From assembly GCA_043783625.1 (NCBI GenBank), contig JAYVZE010000161.1, forward strand, positions 3,990 through 67,989: 64,000 bases of DNA, written 5' to 3'. The notes below the pieces were generated by a model, which saw only the letters and a list, made by a program, of their open reading frames with translations, made no database searches and was not told the DNA's origin. Within the stretch, counting starts at the first letter, position 1, and each line of letters begins with the position of its first letter. This DNA comes from JAFDVL01 sp043783625 (GTDB taxonomy: Bacteria; Acidobacteriota; Blastocatellia; RBC074). The translations under genes and the position numbers were made by a program. Of the stretch, positions 55,363 through 62,364 are shown one piece after another.

Positions 55363-55992
55363 CTACGATAATTTTACAACGCGCAAATACGGCTTGATCG
55401 TATTCCATCCCTGCGGGAATTTTTCTTTCGCTTGTTCGTCGGAAATGGCGGGAACGATTATAACGTCGTCGCCACTTTTCCAGTTGACCGGCGTCGCTAC
55501 GGAATGTTTAGCGGTTAATTGCAGGGAATCAATCACGCGCAAAATCTCGGCAAAATTTCTTCCCGTGCTGGCGGGATAGGTCAGCGTTAATTTGATTTTT
55601 TTATCGGGGCCGATGACGAAGACGGAGCGCACAGTGAAGGTATCGCTGGCGTTCGGGTGAATCATTTCGTAGAGGTTCGCTACGGTTTTGCTTTCATCAG
55701 CAATCAGCGGAAAATTCAACGCGCAGCCTTGTGTTTCTTCGATGTCTTTCGCCCATCCAAAATGGTCAGCGAGCGGGTCTACGCTGAGTCCGATGACTTT
55801 GACATTACGCTTGTCGAATTCGGGTTTGAGGCGTGAAGCCTCGCCGAGTTCGGTTGTGCAAACGGGCGTATAGTCGCGTGGATGCGAAAAAAGCACCGCC
55901 CAGCTATCGCCGATCCATTCGTGAAAGCTGATGGTTCCTGACGTAGTTTCGACTGTGAAATCCGGGGCGACATCGCCAATTCTAATAGACAT
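55363..55992 (-). CDS. 1-Cys peroxiredoxin (Prx6-type)
   Basis: 209 residues, AAGGAGA Shine-Dalgarno. Prx6-class sequence: FSHPRDYTPVCTTELG with the peroxidatic cysteine C45, T42 and P43, plus the C-terminal extension of about 60 residues (VNWKSGDDVIIVPAISDEQAKEKFP) typical of 1-Cys peroxiredoxins. It reduces hydrogen peroxide and organic peroxides with a thiol donor. There is one additional cysteine in ETQGCALNF (about residue 89), not at the usual resolving position. A Cys-rich leader ORF (56054-56128) lies 61 bases upstream on the same strand, suggesting regulation by cysteine or sulfur supply. Confidence 0.92.
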   Translation of the reverse strand: MSIRIGDVAPDFTVETTSGTISFHEWIGDSWAVLFSHPRDYTPVCTTELGEASRLKPEFDKRNVKVIGLSVDPLADHFGWAKDIEETQGCALNFPLIADESKTVANLYEMIHPNASDTFTVRSVFVIGPDKKIKLTLTYPASTGRNFAEILRVIDSLQLTAKHSVATPVNWKSGDDVIIVPAISDEQAKEKFPQGWNTIKPYLRVVKLS

Positions 55993-56053
55993 AAAATCTC
56001 CTTACTGATGATTTGAATTGCTGTTGTTAATGGGGAAAAGAAGAGTGGGGTGA

Positions 56054-56128
56054 TTAGCAACAACATGTCGTCGTGCAACAACAACATGCGGTAAAACAGA
56101 GAGAGCTGGAAACATTCATTTGCATCAT
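56054..56128 (-). CDS. Cys-rich leader peptide upstream of the peroxiredoxin gene
   Basis: 24 codons, read by hand: ATG at 56128-56126 (further in-frame ATGs at 56125 and 56119), TAA at 56056-56054. The product ends TACCCCTTTCCC, so 8 of 24 residues are cysteine, in runs of four and three with three threonines between, right before the stop. Cysteine is rare in ordinary proteins, so the pattern is very unlikely in a random frame. The stop is 61 bases before the peroxiredoxin start. Leader peptides with consecutive Cys codons that stall when charged tRNA-Cys is low are known from mycobacterial cysteine-related operons. No strong Shine-Dalgarno and no clear terminator/antiterminator pair were found. 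Alternative: a simple trinucleotide repeat without translation. Confidence 0.55.
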   Translation of the reverse strand: MMQMNVSSSLCFTACCCCTTTCCC

Positions 56129-56185
56129 CACGACGGGATATTAACGGCTCAGTGAGGATAAGTCTAGTAAGACTAGGTCCATAGG

Positions 56186-56290
56186 GTCTGTAGAGTCTGT
56201 AAAGTCTGTCGGGTCACAGCCCGCTTCGCTTAGCGAATTCCTTCTTCGACTCTCAAGACTCTAAGCACTCTAAAGACTCGATAGACTCTT
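56186..56290. repeat. Two 9-bp-periodic AGTCT arrays facing each other
   Basis: 56186-56212 holds three 9-bp units (GTCTGTAGA, GTCTGTAAA, GTCTGTCGG). 56243-56288 holds five 9-bp units of the opposite orientation (AGACTCTAA type). Together they can fold into an imperfect hairpin. They lie between the leader ORF and the divergent fasciclin gene. Confidence 0.75.
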
Positions 56291-56383
56291 TTCATAAATC
56301 CGATTTCATAGCAGTTGACGTAGGTGTTAGTGAGGCAGGGGAATAAACCCGTAGTAAAAAAACATTTAGACATGGAGAACATT

Positions 56384-56932
56384 ATGAAATCGAAAATTGC
56401 ATTATTTTTATTAACACTTGGAATGACTTTCGCATCTGCCGCGTTTGGGCAAAAGCCTGTGACAGTCGGGGGCGCTCCGATGTACGCCAATAAAAATATC
56501 ATTGAAAACGCTGTCAATTCCGCCGATCACACGACTTTAGTGGCGGCGGTTAAGGCGGCAGGTTTAGTCGAAACACTGCAAAGCGCAGGGCCGTTCACGG
56601 TTTTCGCTCCGGTGAATTCCGCGTTTGAAATGCTGCCGAAGGGAACGGTACAAAGCCTTCTGAAGGCTGAAAATAAAGGGACGCTGACCGCAGTGTTGAC
56701 CTATCACGTCGTTGCTGGTCGTTATAATTCCAAAGCTCTGGAGCGCATGATTAAGCAGGGCGGCGGCAAGGCGATGCTGAAGACGGTGCAAGGCGGAATG
56801 TTGACGGCAACGATGGTTGGTGACAAGATTAAAATCACTGACAGTAAAGGTGGAATGGCGACGATTACAATCACAAATGTGAATCAGTCAAATGGAGTTA
56901 TCCACGTGGTTGATCGTGTTTTATTACCATAA
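56384..56932 (+). CDS. Secreted fasciclin (FAS1) domain protein
   Basis: 182 residues from ATG 56384, which follows GGAGA by 6 bases; an ATG at 56372 is less likely. The signal peptide is at 1-23 (ends AAFG). One FAS1 domain occupies the rest, with NIIENAVNSADHTTLVAAVKAAGL, GPFTVFAPVNSAFEMLP and the closing NGVIHVVDRVLLP. FAS1 proteins are extracellular adhesion or surface proteins. It precedes a molybdenum oxidoreductase and cytochrome b pair. Confidence 0.92.
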   Translation: MKSKIALFLLTLGMTFASAAFGQKPVTVGGAPMYANKNIIENAVNSADHTTLVAAVKAAGLVETLQSAGPFTVFAPVNSAFEMLPKGTVQSLLKAENKGTLTAVLTYHVVAGRYNSKALERMIKQGGGKAMLKTVQGGMLTATMVGDKIKITDSKGGMATITITNVNQSNGVIHVVDRVLLP

Positions 56933-56950
56933 GGGAAGTTCGCGGTTGTT

Positions 56951-57025
56951 AGTTCGCGGTTCGCAGTGGGTTGGTTGCAGAGAATATCTGAAGTCTATGA
57001 ACCTTCCAACTACGAACCGCGAACT
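56951..57025. repeat. Inverted repeat AGTTCGCGGTTCG upstream of the molybdenum oxidoreductase
   Basis: Arms 56951-56963 and 57013-57025 are perfect over 13 bases. Extra copies of AGTTCGC/GCGAACT lie on both sides (56937 and 57035 regions). An open frame continues through it, but the real start (57059) is downstream. Confidence 0.75.
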
Positions 57026-57058
57026 TCTTCCTGTTGCGAACTTTCCGAACTTATTCTT

Positions 57059-57781
57059 ATGGACAAAACTACTGATGAAAAAAGTTTTCGGCGCATCAAG
57101 CGTCGAGAGTTATTGAAGATGCTCCCACTGCTTGCGGCGGGAGCTATCGCCGTTCCAGGCATCAATGAAAAGCTCATTCAAAAAGGACTGAGTGTTAGTG
57201 ATCGGCTTTCTGAAAATTTATTCGGGAGCAGCAGTCTGGCGAAAATTTATCCAGACAGTTTTCTTACCGACTATGATCGTTTCCCGATCAATAGTTACAG
57301 CGATTATGACCCGACAAATGATGTACGGTCTTTCAAATTAATTGTCGAAGGAATGGTTGCCAAGCCCGGTGAATACACGCTGGAACAGATCAAGGCGTTA
57401 CCAAAACAAGTGCAAAATGTGAAGCATATTTGCGTCGAAGGCTGGAACGTCATCGGCAATTTCGGAGGCGCGAAGCTCAGTGATTTTCTCACTTTAGTGG
57501 GAGCTGATCCACAGGCAAAATACATCGAATTCAGTTGTCTGGATGATTATTATTCATCGTTCGATATAGCCAGTTGTCGGCATCCACAGACGCTGCTTTG
57601 TTATGAAATGTATGGGCAGCCGTTGGCGAATGAGCACGGTGCGCCACTGCGGATTCATACGCCGATCAAGCTGGGATACAAATCGGCGAAGCACGTTTAT
57701 CTGATGCGTGTGACGAATATTTTGAAGCCGGAAAAAGGCTACTGGGAAGATCAGGGCTATTCGTGGTACGGAGGAGTTTAA
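57059..57781 (+). CDS. Tat-exported molybdopterin-dependent oxidoreductase (sulfite oxidase/MsrP-like)
   Basis: 240 residues from ATG 57059, chosen because the twin-arginine signal (IKRRELLKMLPLLAAGA, R15-R16) then sits at the N terminus. The frame extends 31 codons upstream only through repeat DNA. The molybdopterin fold is seen in LIVEGMVAKPGEYTLEQIKALP, KHICVEGWNVIGNFGGAKLSDFL with the molybdenum-ligand cysteine C125, and GAPLRIHTPIKLGYKSAKHV. It lacks the dimerisation domain of sulfite oxidases and is short, like MsrP (YedY) enzymes. The next gene, 4 bases on, is a cytochrome b that probably passes electrons to it. The substrate (sulfoxide, sulfite or other) is not determined. Confidence 0.88.
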   Translation: MDKTTDEKSFRRIKRRELLKMLPLLAAGAIAVPGINEKLIQKGLSVSDRLSENLFGSSSLAKIYPDSFLTDYDRFPINSYSDYDPTNDVRSFKLIVEGMVAKPGEYTLEQIKALPKQVQNVKHICVEGWNVIGNFGGAKLSDFLTLVGADPQAKYIEFSCLDDYYSSFDIASCRHPQTLLCYEMYGQPLANEHGAPLRIHTPIKLGYKSAKHVYLMRVTNILKPEKGYWEDQGYSWYGGV

Positions 57782-57785
57782 GATT

Positions 57786-58478
57786 ATGGCAACCACAAAA
57801 TCAGGGCTGGAAATTACCGCGATTACAACTGAAGTAGCGACGCATACGTTGGAACATCCGTTTATCGTTCGCTTCACGCATTGGCTGAACGCCCTGTCTT
57901 TATTGGTGATGACGGCGAGTGGGCTGCAAATCTTCATGGCGTTCCCAAGCTTCGGGGAAAAAGTTCCGCAGATAGATTTTTTGAAAATTCCTGAAATCGT
58001 ACGGCTGGGCGGATGGTTGGGTGGAGCTTTGCAATGGCATTTCAGTTTTTCATGGTTGTTCACGCTGACAGGAATTATTTATGCGATTTATATTGTAGTG
58101 ACGGGGCAGTGGCGACACGTGATTTTGTTTCCGCGTGAAATCAAAGGCATCCTGCCGATGGCGAAACATTACTTTTTGTTCAAGTCAAAACCTGAACAAC
58201 TGGAGCCGTACAACCCACTGCAAAAACTGGCATACACGACGACGTTACTATTTGGAATCGCCGTTGTTGTCACCGGATACACTTTGTATAAACCGGTGCA
58301 GTTAGGATTGATTGCGCAGATGTTGGGTGGATTTGGGATGGTGCGGATTCTGCATTTCGCTTCGATGTGCGGCTTCCTTGCTTTTATTCCAGGGCATTTG
58401 ATAATGGTTGCACTGCACGGATGGAATAATTTTTATTCGATGGTGATTGGTTGGAAAAAGAATCCTGAATATTTGTAG
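57786..58478 (+). CDS. Membrane cytochrome b partner of the molybdenum oxidoreductase
   Basis: 230 residues, GGAGG 10-15 bases upstream. Four transmembrane helices, with histidines H32 (RFTHWLNALSLLVM), H85 (QWHFSFSW), H190 (RILHFASMCG) and H204 (IPGHLIMVALHGW) placed as ligands for two b haems, as in cytochrome b561/thiosulfate-reductase-type b subunits. It would link the quinone pool to the exported molybdenum enzyme. The fold is not MsrQ-like in length. The TAG stop codon lies in the left arm of an inverted repeat. Confidence 0.88.
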   Translation: MATTKSGLEITAITTEVATHTLEHPFIVRFTHWLNALSLLVMTASGLQIFMAFPSFGEKVPQIDFLKIPEIVRLGGWLGGALQWHFSFSWLFTLTGIIYAIYIVVTGQWRHVILFPREIKGILPMAKHYFLFKSKPEQLEPYNPLQKLAYTTTLLFGIAVVVTGYTLYKPVQLGLIAQMLGGFGMVRILHFASMCGFLAFIPGHLIMVALHGWNNFYSMVIGWKKNPEYL

Positions 58479-58608
58479 CGCAAACTTTCCAGTTTGCGTT
58501 ATCGCTCAACTAAAACCTAGCCCTGAGAAATGCAGTATTTCGCAGGGCTATTTGATTTTTTGTCAGTCACGAGATCAGCCAAATCGCAAACTGGAAAGTT
58601 TGCGCTAC
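58475..58608. terminator. Perfect 24-bp inverted repeat carrying TAG stops for both convergent genes
   Basis: Arms 58475-58498 and 58585-58608 are perfect (GTAGCGCAAAC at each outer end). The TAG of the cytochrome b gene (58476-58478) is in the left arm and the TAG of the 54-residue minus-strand gene (58605-58607) is its mirror image in the right arm. An inner AGCCCTG/CAGGGCT hairpin nests inside. Bidirectional terminator likely. Confidence 0.88.
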
Positions 58609-58769
58609 TGCACCCACGTCCACGGCTGATACCACAGCATCGCGGCAATCACGCCAGCGACGACGAGCAGGATGAACCACTTCAGGACTTTGAAGAAAAA
58701 TTTGGCGATGAACCATCCCGCTATCAGGATGAATAAAACGGCAATGGCAGTTGAAAGAGTTGCAGTCAT
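58605..58769 (-). CDS. 54-residue membrane protein in the mgtE cluster
   Basis: Read by hand: ATG 58769-58767, TAG 58607-58605. Two hydrophobic helices (LSTAIAVLFILIAGWFIAKFFF and WFILLVVAGVIAAMLW) joined by a short basic stretch (KVLK), with an aromatic C-terminal tail (YQPWTWVQ). It starts 12 bases after the stop of the 123-residue membrane protein gene, which follows mgtE on the same strand, so all three look like one operon. No family recognised. The stop codon is in repeat DNA. Confidence 0.65.
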   Translation of the reverse strand: MTATLSTAIAVLFILIAGWFIAKFFFKVLKWFILLVVAGVIAAMLWYQPWTWVQ

Positions 58770-58781
58770 AATTTACAAATC

Positions 58782-59153
58782 CTATTTGGTAGCAGCGGGT
58801 GATGGCGCGGCAGTTGATTCAGAAGCAGCCGGAGTCGGGTCTTTCGGCATGATTTTATCACTGACGATGACGTTTTCAATCGGGTATCTTTTTTTCAGTC
58901 CGCTGATTTCGACGACATATTCGCCAGCACGCTTGTCATTAACCACAATCTTTCCCAGAAAACTTTTTGTCTGAACTCCGTAGGCAAGCTTGCCGATGAC
59001 GGGGTCTTTGATCTCAGCCGTTGGCATGAACATATAAATTACGGGTACTGCCAAAACGACGGCGATGATAAAATATTTCAGATATTGATTGAAAAATTTC
59101 CAGATCGCCAATCCGATTAATAAAACGAGTCCAGCCGCAATTGCATAATACAT
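58782..59153 (-). CDS. 123-residue membrane protein following mgtE
   Basis: Two transmembrane helices in the first 45 residues (MYYAIAAGLVLLIGLAIW, YFIIAVVLAVPVIYMFM), then a soluble part with a beta-rich IGKLAYGVQTKSFLGKIVVNDKRAGEYVVEISG segment and a disordered Ala/Pro/Ser tail. The soluble part is probably outside the cytoplasm. It lies 23 bases after the mgtE stop on the same strand. Family not recognised. The linkage suggests a role with magnesium transport, but that is only inferred from position. Confidence 0.75.
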   Translation of the reverse strand: MYYAIAAGLVLLIGLAIWKFFNQYLKYFIIAVVLAVPVIYMFMPTAEIKDPVIGKLAYGVQTKSFLGKIVVNDKRAGEYVVEISGLKKRYPIENVIVSDKIMPKDPTPAASESTAAPSPAATK

Positions 59154-59176
59154 AAAATTATTACCTCAAAAAATTA

Positions 59177-60553
59177 TCAGACCAAATATTTAATTAACAA
59201 GGTCGCGATTCCTAGAAACGAAAGGAATCCGCCAATGTCCGTGCAAGTCGTGACAAAAACAGTTGATGCCAGTGCTGGGTCAGCTTTGAGCCGTTTTAGG
59301 ATTAACGGAACCGCAGTTCCGGCGACGCCTGCGATCAGCATATTATTTAACATCGCCAGCGCAATGATGCCGCCGATCAATCCCATCTTCGCGCTTGGCC
59401 CATACCAGAGCCAGACAATCACTGCCGCCACAATTCCAGTCACAAATCCATTCGCTAACGCGACCAGTGCTTCTTTGACAACAACACGCCGCGCATTGTC
59501 CCACGTGACTTCTCCGAGGGCTAAGCCACGGACGATAACGGCTAAAGTTTGCGTCCCGGCATTGCCGCCCATTCCGGCGACAATCGGCATCAGCGAAGCG
59601 AGTACCGTGACGCGCGCAATGGTCCCTTCAAAAAGATGAACAACCGTGGAAGCCAGAATGGCCGTCGCCAGATTGACCAATAACCACGGGAGCCGTAACC
59701 TGACCGAACGCATCGGCGAGTTGAGGGCGTTGTCTTCGGAACTGACCCCGGCGAGGGCGTAAATATCTTCGGTGGCTTCTTCGCGGATAACGTCAAGCAC
59801 GTCGTCTACGGTCACGACTCCGGCCAATTTATTTTCTTCATCAACCACCGGAACGCCCAGCAGGTTATAACGTGCGACGATGCGTGCGACTTCTTCCTGA
59901 TCGGTTTCCGTGCGAACGCTGATGACGTCGCTGCTCATTATTTTTCGGAGCGGAGTGGTCGGCGGAACCAGCAATAATTGGCGCAGGGAGACGACTCCCA
60001 CGAGGTGATTGCGGTCATCAATGATGTAAAGATAGAAAACCAGTTCAATGTCGTTGCTGGCTTTTTGAATGGCGGAGACCGCTTCGCCGACGGTTAATTC
60101 CTCATTCAGCGCAAACACGTCCGGCGTCATGATGCGTCCGGCGGTGTACTCAGCAAAGCTCAGCAATTCCTGCACATCGGTGGACGCTTCGATTTTCATT
60201 AAATCGAGCAGGCGTTCACGGATTTCCATCGGGAATTTTTCGACAAACAACGCCGCATCGTCAGAAGGCAATTCCTGCAAGACTCCGGCGATGCCTTCGG
60301 GGGACAGTGTATGCAATAAATCAAGACCTTCTTCGACGCCGAATTCGCTGAGACTGGCGGCAGCGAGTTCGCGGTCATACTGCGTGAGTGCGGCAAAAAC
60401 AGCGTGACGGTCTAATTCATTCAAACCTTGCAGCACTTGCGCCACATCTGCCGGACGCCCTTTATGCAGCACATTCATGGCGCGCGCAGTCGCTCCGCGC
60501 CGCATCATGCGACGAACGGAATCCAGCATTAAAGTGGTTTTTTGCGACTGCAT
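59177..60553 (-). CDS. mgtE: MgtE family magnesium transporter
   Basis: 458 residues with the full MgtE layout. The N-terminal superhelical domain (about 1-130, ALTQYDRELAAASLSEF) is followed by two CBS domains (about 130-260, RIMTPDVFALNEELTVGEAVSAI and GVPVVDEENKLAGVVTVDDVLDVI). The five-helix channel domain covers about 280-458 (MPIVAGMGGNAGTQTLAVIVRGLALGEV is the hallmark pore region, and DPALASTVFVTTCTDIGGFLSF the closing helix). It imports Mg2+, gated by Mg2+ binding to the cytoplasmic domains. The upstream leader holds a 30-bp inverted repeat (60573-60694) instead of an obvious promoter directly before the gene. Confidence 0.93.
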   Translation of the reverse strand: MQSQKTTLMLDSVRRMMRRGATARAMNVLHKGRPADVAQVLQGLNELDRHAVFAALTQYDRELAAASLSEFGVEEGLDLLHTLSPEGIAGVLQELPSDDAALFVEKFPMEIRERLLDLMKIEASTDVQELLSFAEYTAGRIMTPDVFALNEELTVGEAVSAIQKASNDIELVFYLYIIDDRNHLVGVVSLRQLLLVPPTTPLRKIMSSDVISVRTETDQEEVARIVARYNLLGVPVVDEENKLAGVVTVDDVLDVIREEATEDIYALAGVSSEDNALNSPMRSVRLRLPWLLVNLATAILASTVVHLFEGTIARVTVLASLMPIVAGMGGNAGTQTLAVIVRGLALGEVTWDNARRVVVKEALVALANGFVTGIVAAVIVWLWYGPSAKMGLIGGIIALAMLNNMLIAGVAGTAVPLILKRLKADPALASTVFVTTCTDIGGFLSFLGIATLLIKYLV

Positions 60554-60572
60554 AAACTAAGAAACGGAAGAC

Positions 60573-60694
60573 TATCCACGAAGGGCACGAAGAAACACGA
60601 AGAAGAAAAAATGAAACGGTCTGAATTTTATCGCTCTCACTGATTTAATCATAGTTTGTAAAACCTTCGTGTTTCTTCGTGCCCTTCGTGGATA
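60573..60694. repeat. Perfect 30-bp inverted repeat of CACGAAG units, upstream of mgtE
   Basis: Arms 60573-60602 and 60665-60694 are perfect, with a 62-base loop. It is built from the same modules as 3122-3255, but with GGG and AAA spacers in a different order. It begins 20 bases upstream of the mgtE start codon. Confidence 0.9.
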
Positions 60695-60701
60695 ATTTCT
60701 T

Positions 60702-60744
60702 CAAATAAAAAAGGACGAAAGATGGATGCTTGAATCTTTCGTCC
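60702..60744 (-). terminator. Intrinsic terminator of the small membrane gene pair
   Basis: On the minus strand, GGACGAAAGA and TCTTTCGTCC form a 10-bp stem (60713-60722 with 60735-60744) followed by TTTTTTATTT. A classical rho-independent terminator 30 bases after the 58-residue gene. Confidence 0.85.
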
Positions 60745-60774
60745 CTGCTTGCCGTACGGCGATCTCACGAAAAA

Positions 60775-60951
60775 TTATCTTGGTAGAAAATAGATTAACC
60801 AGGCAATGCCGAAGCCGATTCCGACGAAGGAAAAGAAAACTTTGACGCCGTAAAGGACGCGCTCCATCGGCGTATTATGTTCCGAAGAGATCACCGAAAA
60901 GACGATTCCGACTAGGGCACTGAAGGCAACCATCGCAGAGAAGTGGCTCAT
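60775..60951 (-). CDS. 58-residue membrane protein, translationally coupled
   Basis: Read by hand: ATG 60951-60949, TAA 60777-60775, with GGGAGG just upstream inside the previous gene. Two helices: FSAMVAFSALVGIVFSVIS (about 4-22) and VLYGVKVFFSFVGIGFGIAWLIYFL (about 32-56), with a charged loop SEHNTPMER. Its ATGA overlaps the stop of the 139-residue membrane gene by four bases, so the two are translated together. A terminator follows at 60702-60744. Family not recognised. Confidence 0.75.
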   Translation of the reverse strand: MSHFSAMVAFSALVGIVFSVISSEHNTPMERVLYGVKVFFSFVGIGFGIAWLIYFLPR

Positions 60952-61367
60952 TTTTTCCTCCCGATGGCAATGTCAAAGGCATCCATCGCGGCCAGAAAAT
61001 TACATGCTCCGGCAATCGCCAGAAAAGTTTTGCCGTACTCGAACGTTTGTGCGGCAGTATCACCCGTGAAGGCGTAGCCCGTTCCCAGGCAAATAAAATA
61101 AGGCAATCCCAGTCCTACATTCAGCGCCGAGAAGACCCACGTCAATTTATCTTCCGCGACAGGCGTAAATAAACTGCCTTTCATCATGATGCCCAGCATG
61201 AACATGGTGACGATGCTGAAGGCGAGCAAAGCTCCTCGGACCCATTTGCCTTGCACGAAATGTCCAAGACCGGGGAACACCAGAGCGGCAATGGAGGCTA
61301 TGGCTGTTTTCGCGGGTGAAGATTCAGGCGTTGAAGTTATATCAGTTTGCAAATTATTTTCCGCCAA
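60948..61367 (-). CDS. 139-residue membrane protein (DUF6677/TM2-like)
   Basis: Four hydrophobic segments after a polar N-terminal tail of about 20 residues. The segment IAALVFPGLGHFVQGKWVRGALLAFSIVTMF has the PGLGHxxxGKxxRG pattern seen in DUF6677/TM2-like membrane proteins of Acidobacteria. Later segments are TWVFSALNVGLGLPYFICLGTGY and FLAIAGACNFLAAMDAFDIAIG. Function is unknown. It overlaps the following 58-residue gene by four bases. Confidence 0.75.
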   Translation of the reverse strand: MAENNLQTDITSTPESSPAKTAIASIAALVFPGLGHFVQGKWVRGALLAFSIVTMFMLGIMMKGSLFTPVAEDKLTWVFSALNVGLGLPYFICLGTGYAFTGDTAAQTFEYGKTFLAIAGACNFLAAMDAFDIAIGRKK

Positions 61368-61469
61368 TCATAAATTTAGAGTAAGTCGCCATTCTAGGAA
61401 GCAGGCAAGGGGCTGTCAATGCGTTAGGGGGTTCAGTTTTTTATTTTCTTCAGAAATTAACAATTCCCC

Positions 61470-61626
61470 GACTGGAGCGCAAGCGTCTCGCTTGCCGCGA
61501 GCGCGTGTAGTGCCGCTCGCCTGACGTGGCGGGAAGAGCGCGTGATTGCCGACTAATCTCTGGCGGGAGGTTCGTTTGCATCGCTTCGCTGGCAAACGGA
61601 GCAAGCGAGACGCTCGCGCTCCAGTC
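61470..61626. repeat. Long inverted repeat with conserved core (copy 1)
   Basis: Arms 61470-61495 and 61601-61626 match at 25 of 26 bases. The interior at 61498-61535 (CGAGCGCGTG...CCGCTCGC...ACGTGGC) matches that of the element at 63605-63756. It ends one base from the TAG of the DUF4440-like gene. Confidence 0.85.
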
Positions 61627-61627
61627 G

Positions 61628-62086
61628 CTACTCCGACGAAGAATGGTCGTGGATAATTTTCCACCCGTCGTTGAACTGTCGAAAAATTAACGTATACAAT
61701 CCGCCTAATTTCTTTCCGTCCGACAGCACTAAATCAAAGCGTCCGCGTACGAAGGCAGCTTTTTTGCCAATCATTTCCACTTCAATTTGGCTGAACGTCA
61801 ACTTGCCCATTTCTTTGCCTTCGGATTGATAGGTCTTGCGGTAGCGTTCCAGCACTCCATCGTAACCAGCGCGTTTTCCCCCGCCTGAAAAAAATGTCAG
61901 CTTGTCTGAACGCCAATAGCCTTTCATGAATTCTTCCAGATTGCCTTTATTCCAGGCATCTTTTTGCGTTTCGAGAACCGCTAGAATTTTGGATGGCGGA
62001 TTTTGGATGGCGGTTTTTTTTGCGGCCTGCGTTGGAGCGAGTAACAGAAAAAGCAACGCCAGCATTATTAGTATTTTTGATTTCAT
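61628..62086 (-). CDS. Secreted SnoaL/DUF4440-like (NTF2-fold) protein
   Basis: 152 residues from the ATG at 62086, which follows AAGGAAG. An upstream ATG at 62113 would add nine residues encoded by an inverted repeat and is rejected. The signal peptide is at about 1-21. The mature part is one NTF2-like domain (KILAVLETQKDAWNKGNLEEFMKGYW, GRFDLVLSDGKKLGGLYTLIFRQFNDGWKIIHDHSS), as in DUF4440 proteins. These bind small ligands or act as enzymes of varied kind; function not assigned. The segment after the signal (TAIQNPPSKI) is encoded by a 14-bp tandem repeat. Confidence 0.82.
   Translation of the reverse strand: MKSKILIMLALLFLLLAPTQAAKKTAIQNPPSKILAVLETQKDAWNKGNLEEFMKGYWRSDKLTFFSGGGKRAGYDGVLERYRKTYQSEGKEMGKLTFSQIEVEMIGKKAAFVRGRFDLVLSDGKKLGGLYTLIFRQFNDGWKIIHDHSSSE
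61986..62013. repeat. 14-bp tandem repeat inside the DUF4440-like gene
   Basis: ATTTTGGATGGCGG occurs twice without a spacer. On the coding strand it encodes AIQNPPSKI directly after the signal peptide. Confidence 0.8.
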
Positions 62087-62100
62087 GTCTTCCTTTTTGT

Positions 62101-62280
62101 CGCAGAGCGACATTTGAATTTAGCCGTGGCGTTTCAACCCACGGGTAGCGGATTTTAAATAATTTCTTCGTCACGTCAGTGACGCCTGAAATCAATTGTC
62201 GCTGACGCGACAAACGAAAACGCACAACATTCATTTCCGTGGGTTAAAACGCCACGGCTAAATTCAGGCGTCGCTCTGCG
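62101..62280. repeat. 44-bp inverted repeat between divergent genes
   Basis: Arms 62101-62144 and 62237-62280 match at 40 of 44 bases (TTTAGCCGTGGCGTTT at the centre of each arm). Inner GTCACGTCAGTGAC and TGTCGCTGACGCGACA palindromes are present. It separates two divergent genes, unlike most other copies. Confidence 0.88.
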
Positions 62281-62364
62281 ACGGAAGGTTGCGAGCACTT
62301 AGCGATTTTTATTTTCTCTGGTAGAATTCGCCTGAAGTTCAAACCATTCTGGAGAAAACATTAA

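Noticed and set aside
56186..56290. CRISPR array
   Set aside because: The units are 9 bp without spacers, the two arrays run in opposite directions, and no cas genes are present.
56966..57058. 31-residue N-terminal extension of the molybdenum oxidoreductase
   Set aside because: It is encoded by repeat DNA and would move the Tat signal inside the protein; ATG 57059 is the sensible start.
62087..62113. Upstream start for the DUF4440-like gene (adds MSLCDKKED)
   Set aside because: These codons are the arm of an inverted repeat; the ATG at 62086 has AAGGAAG and begins a normal signal peptide.
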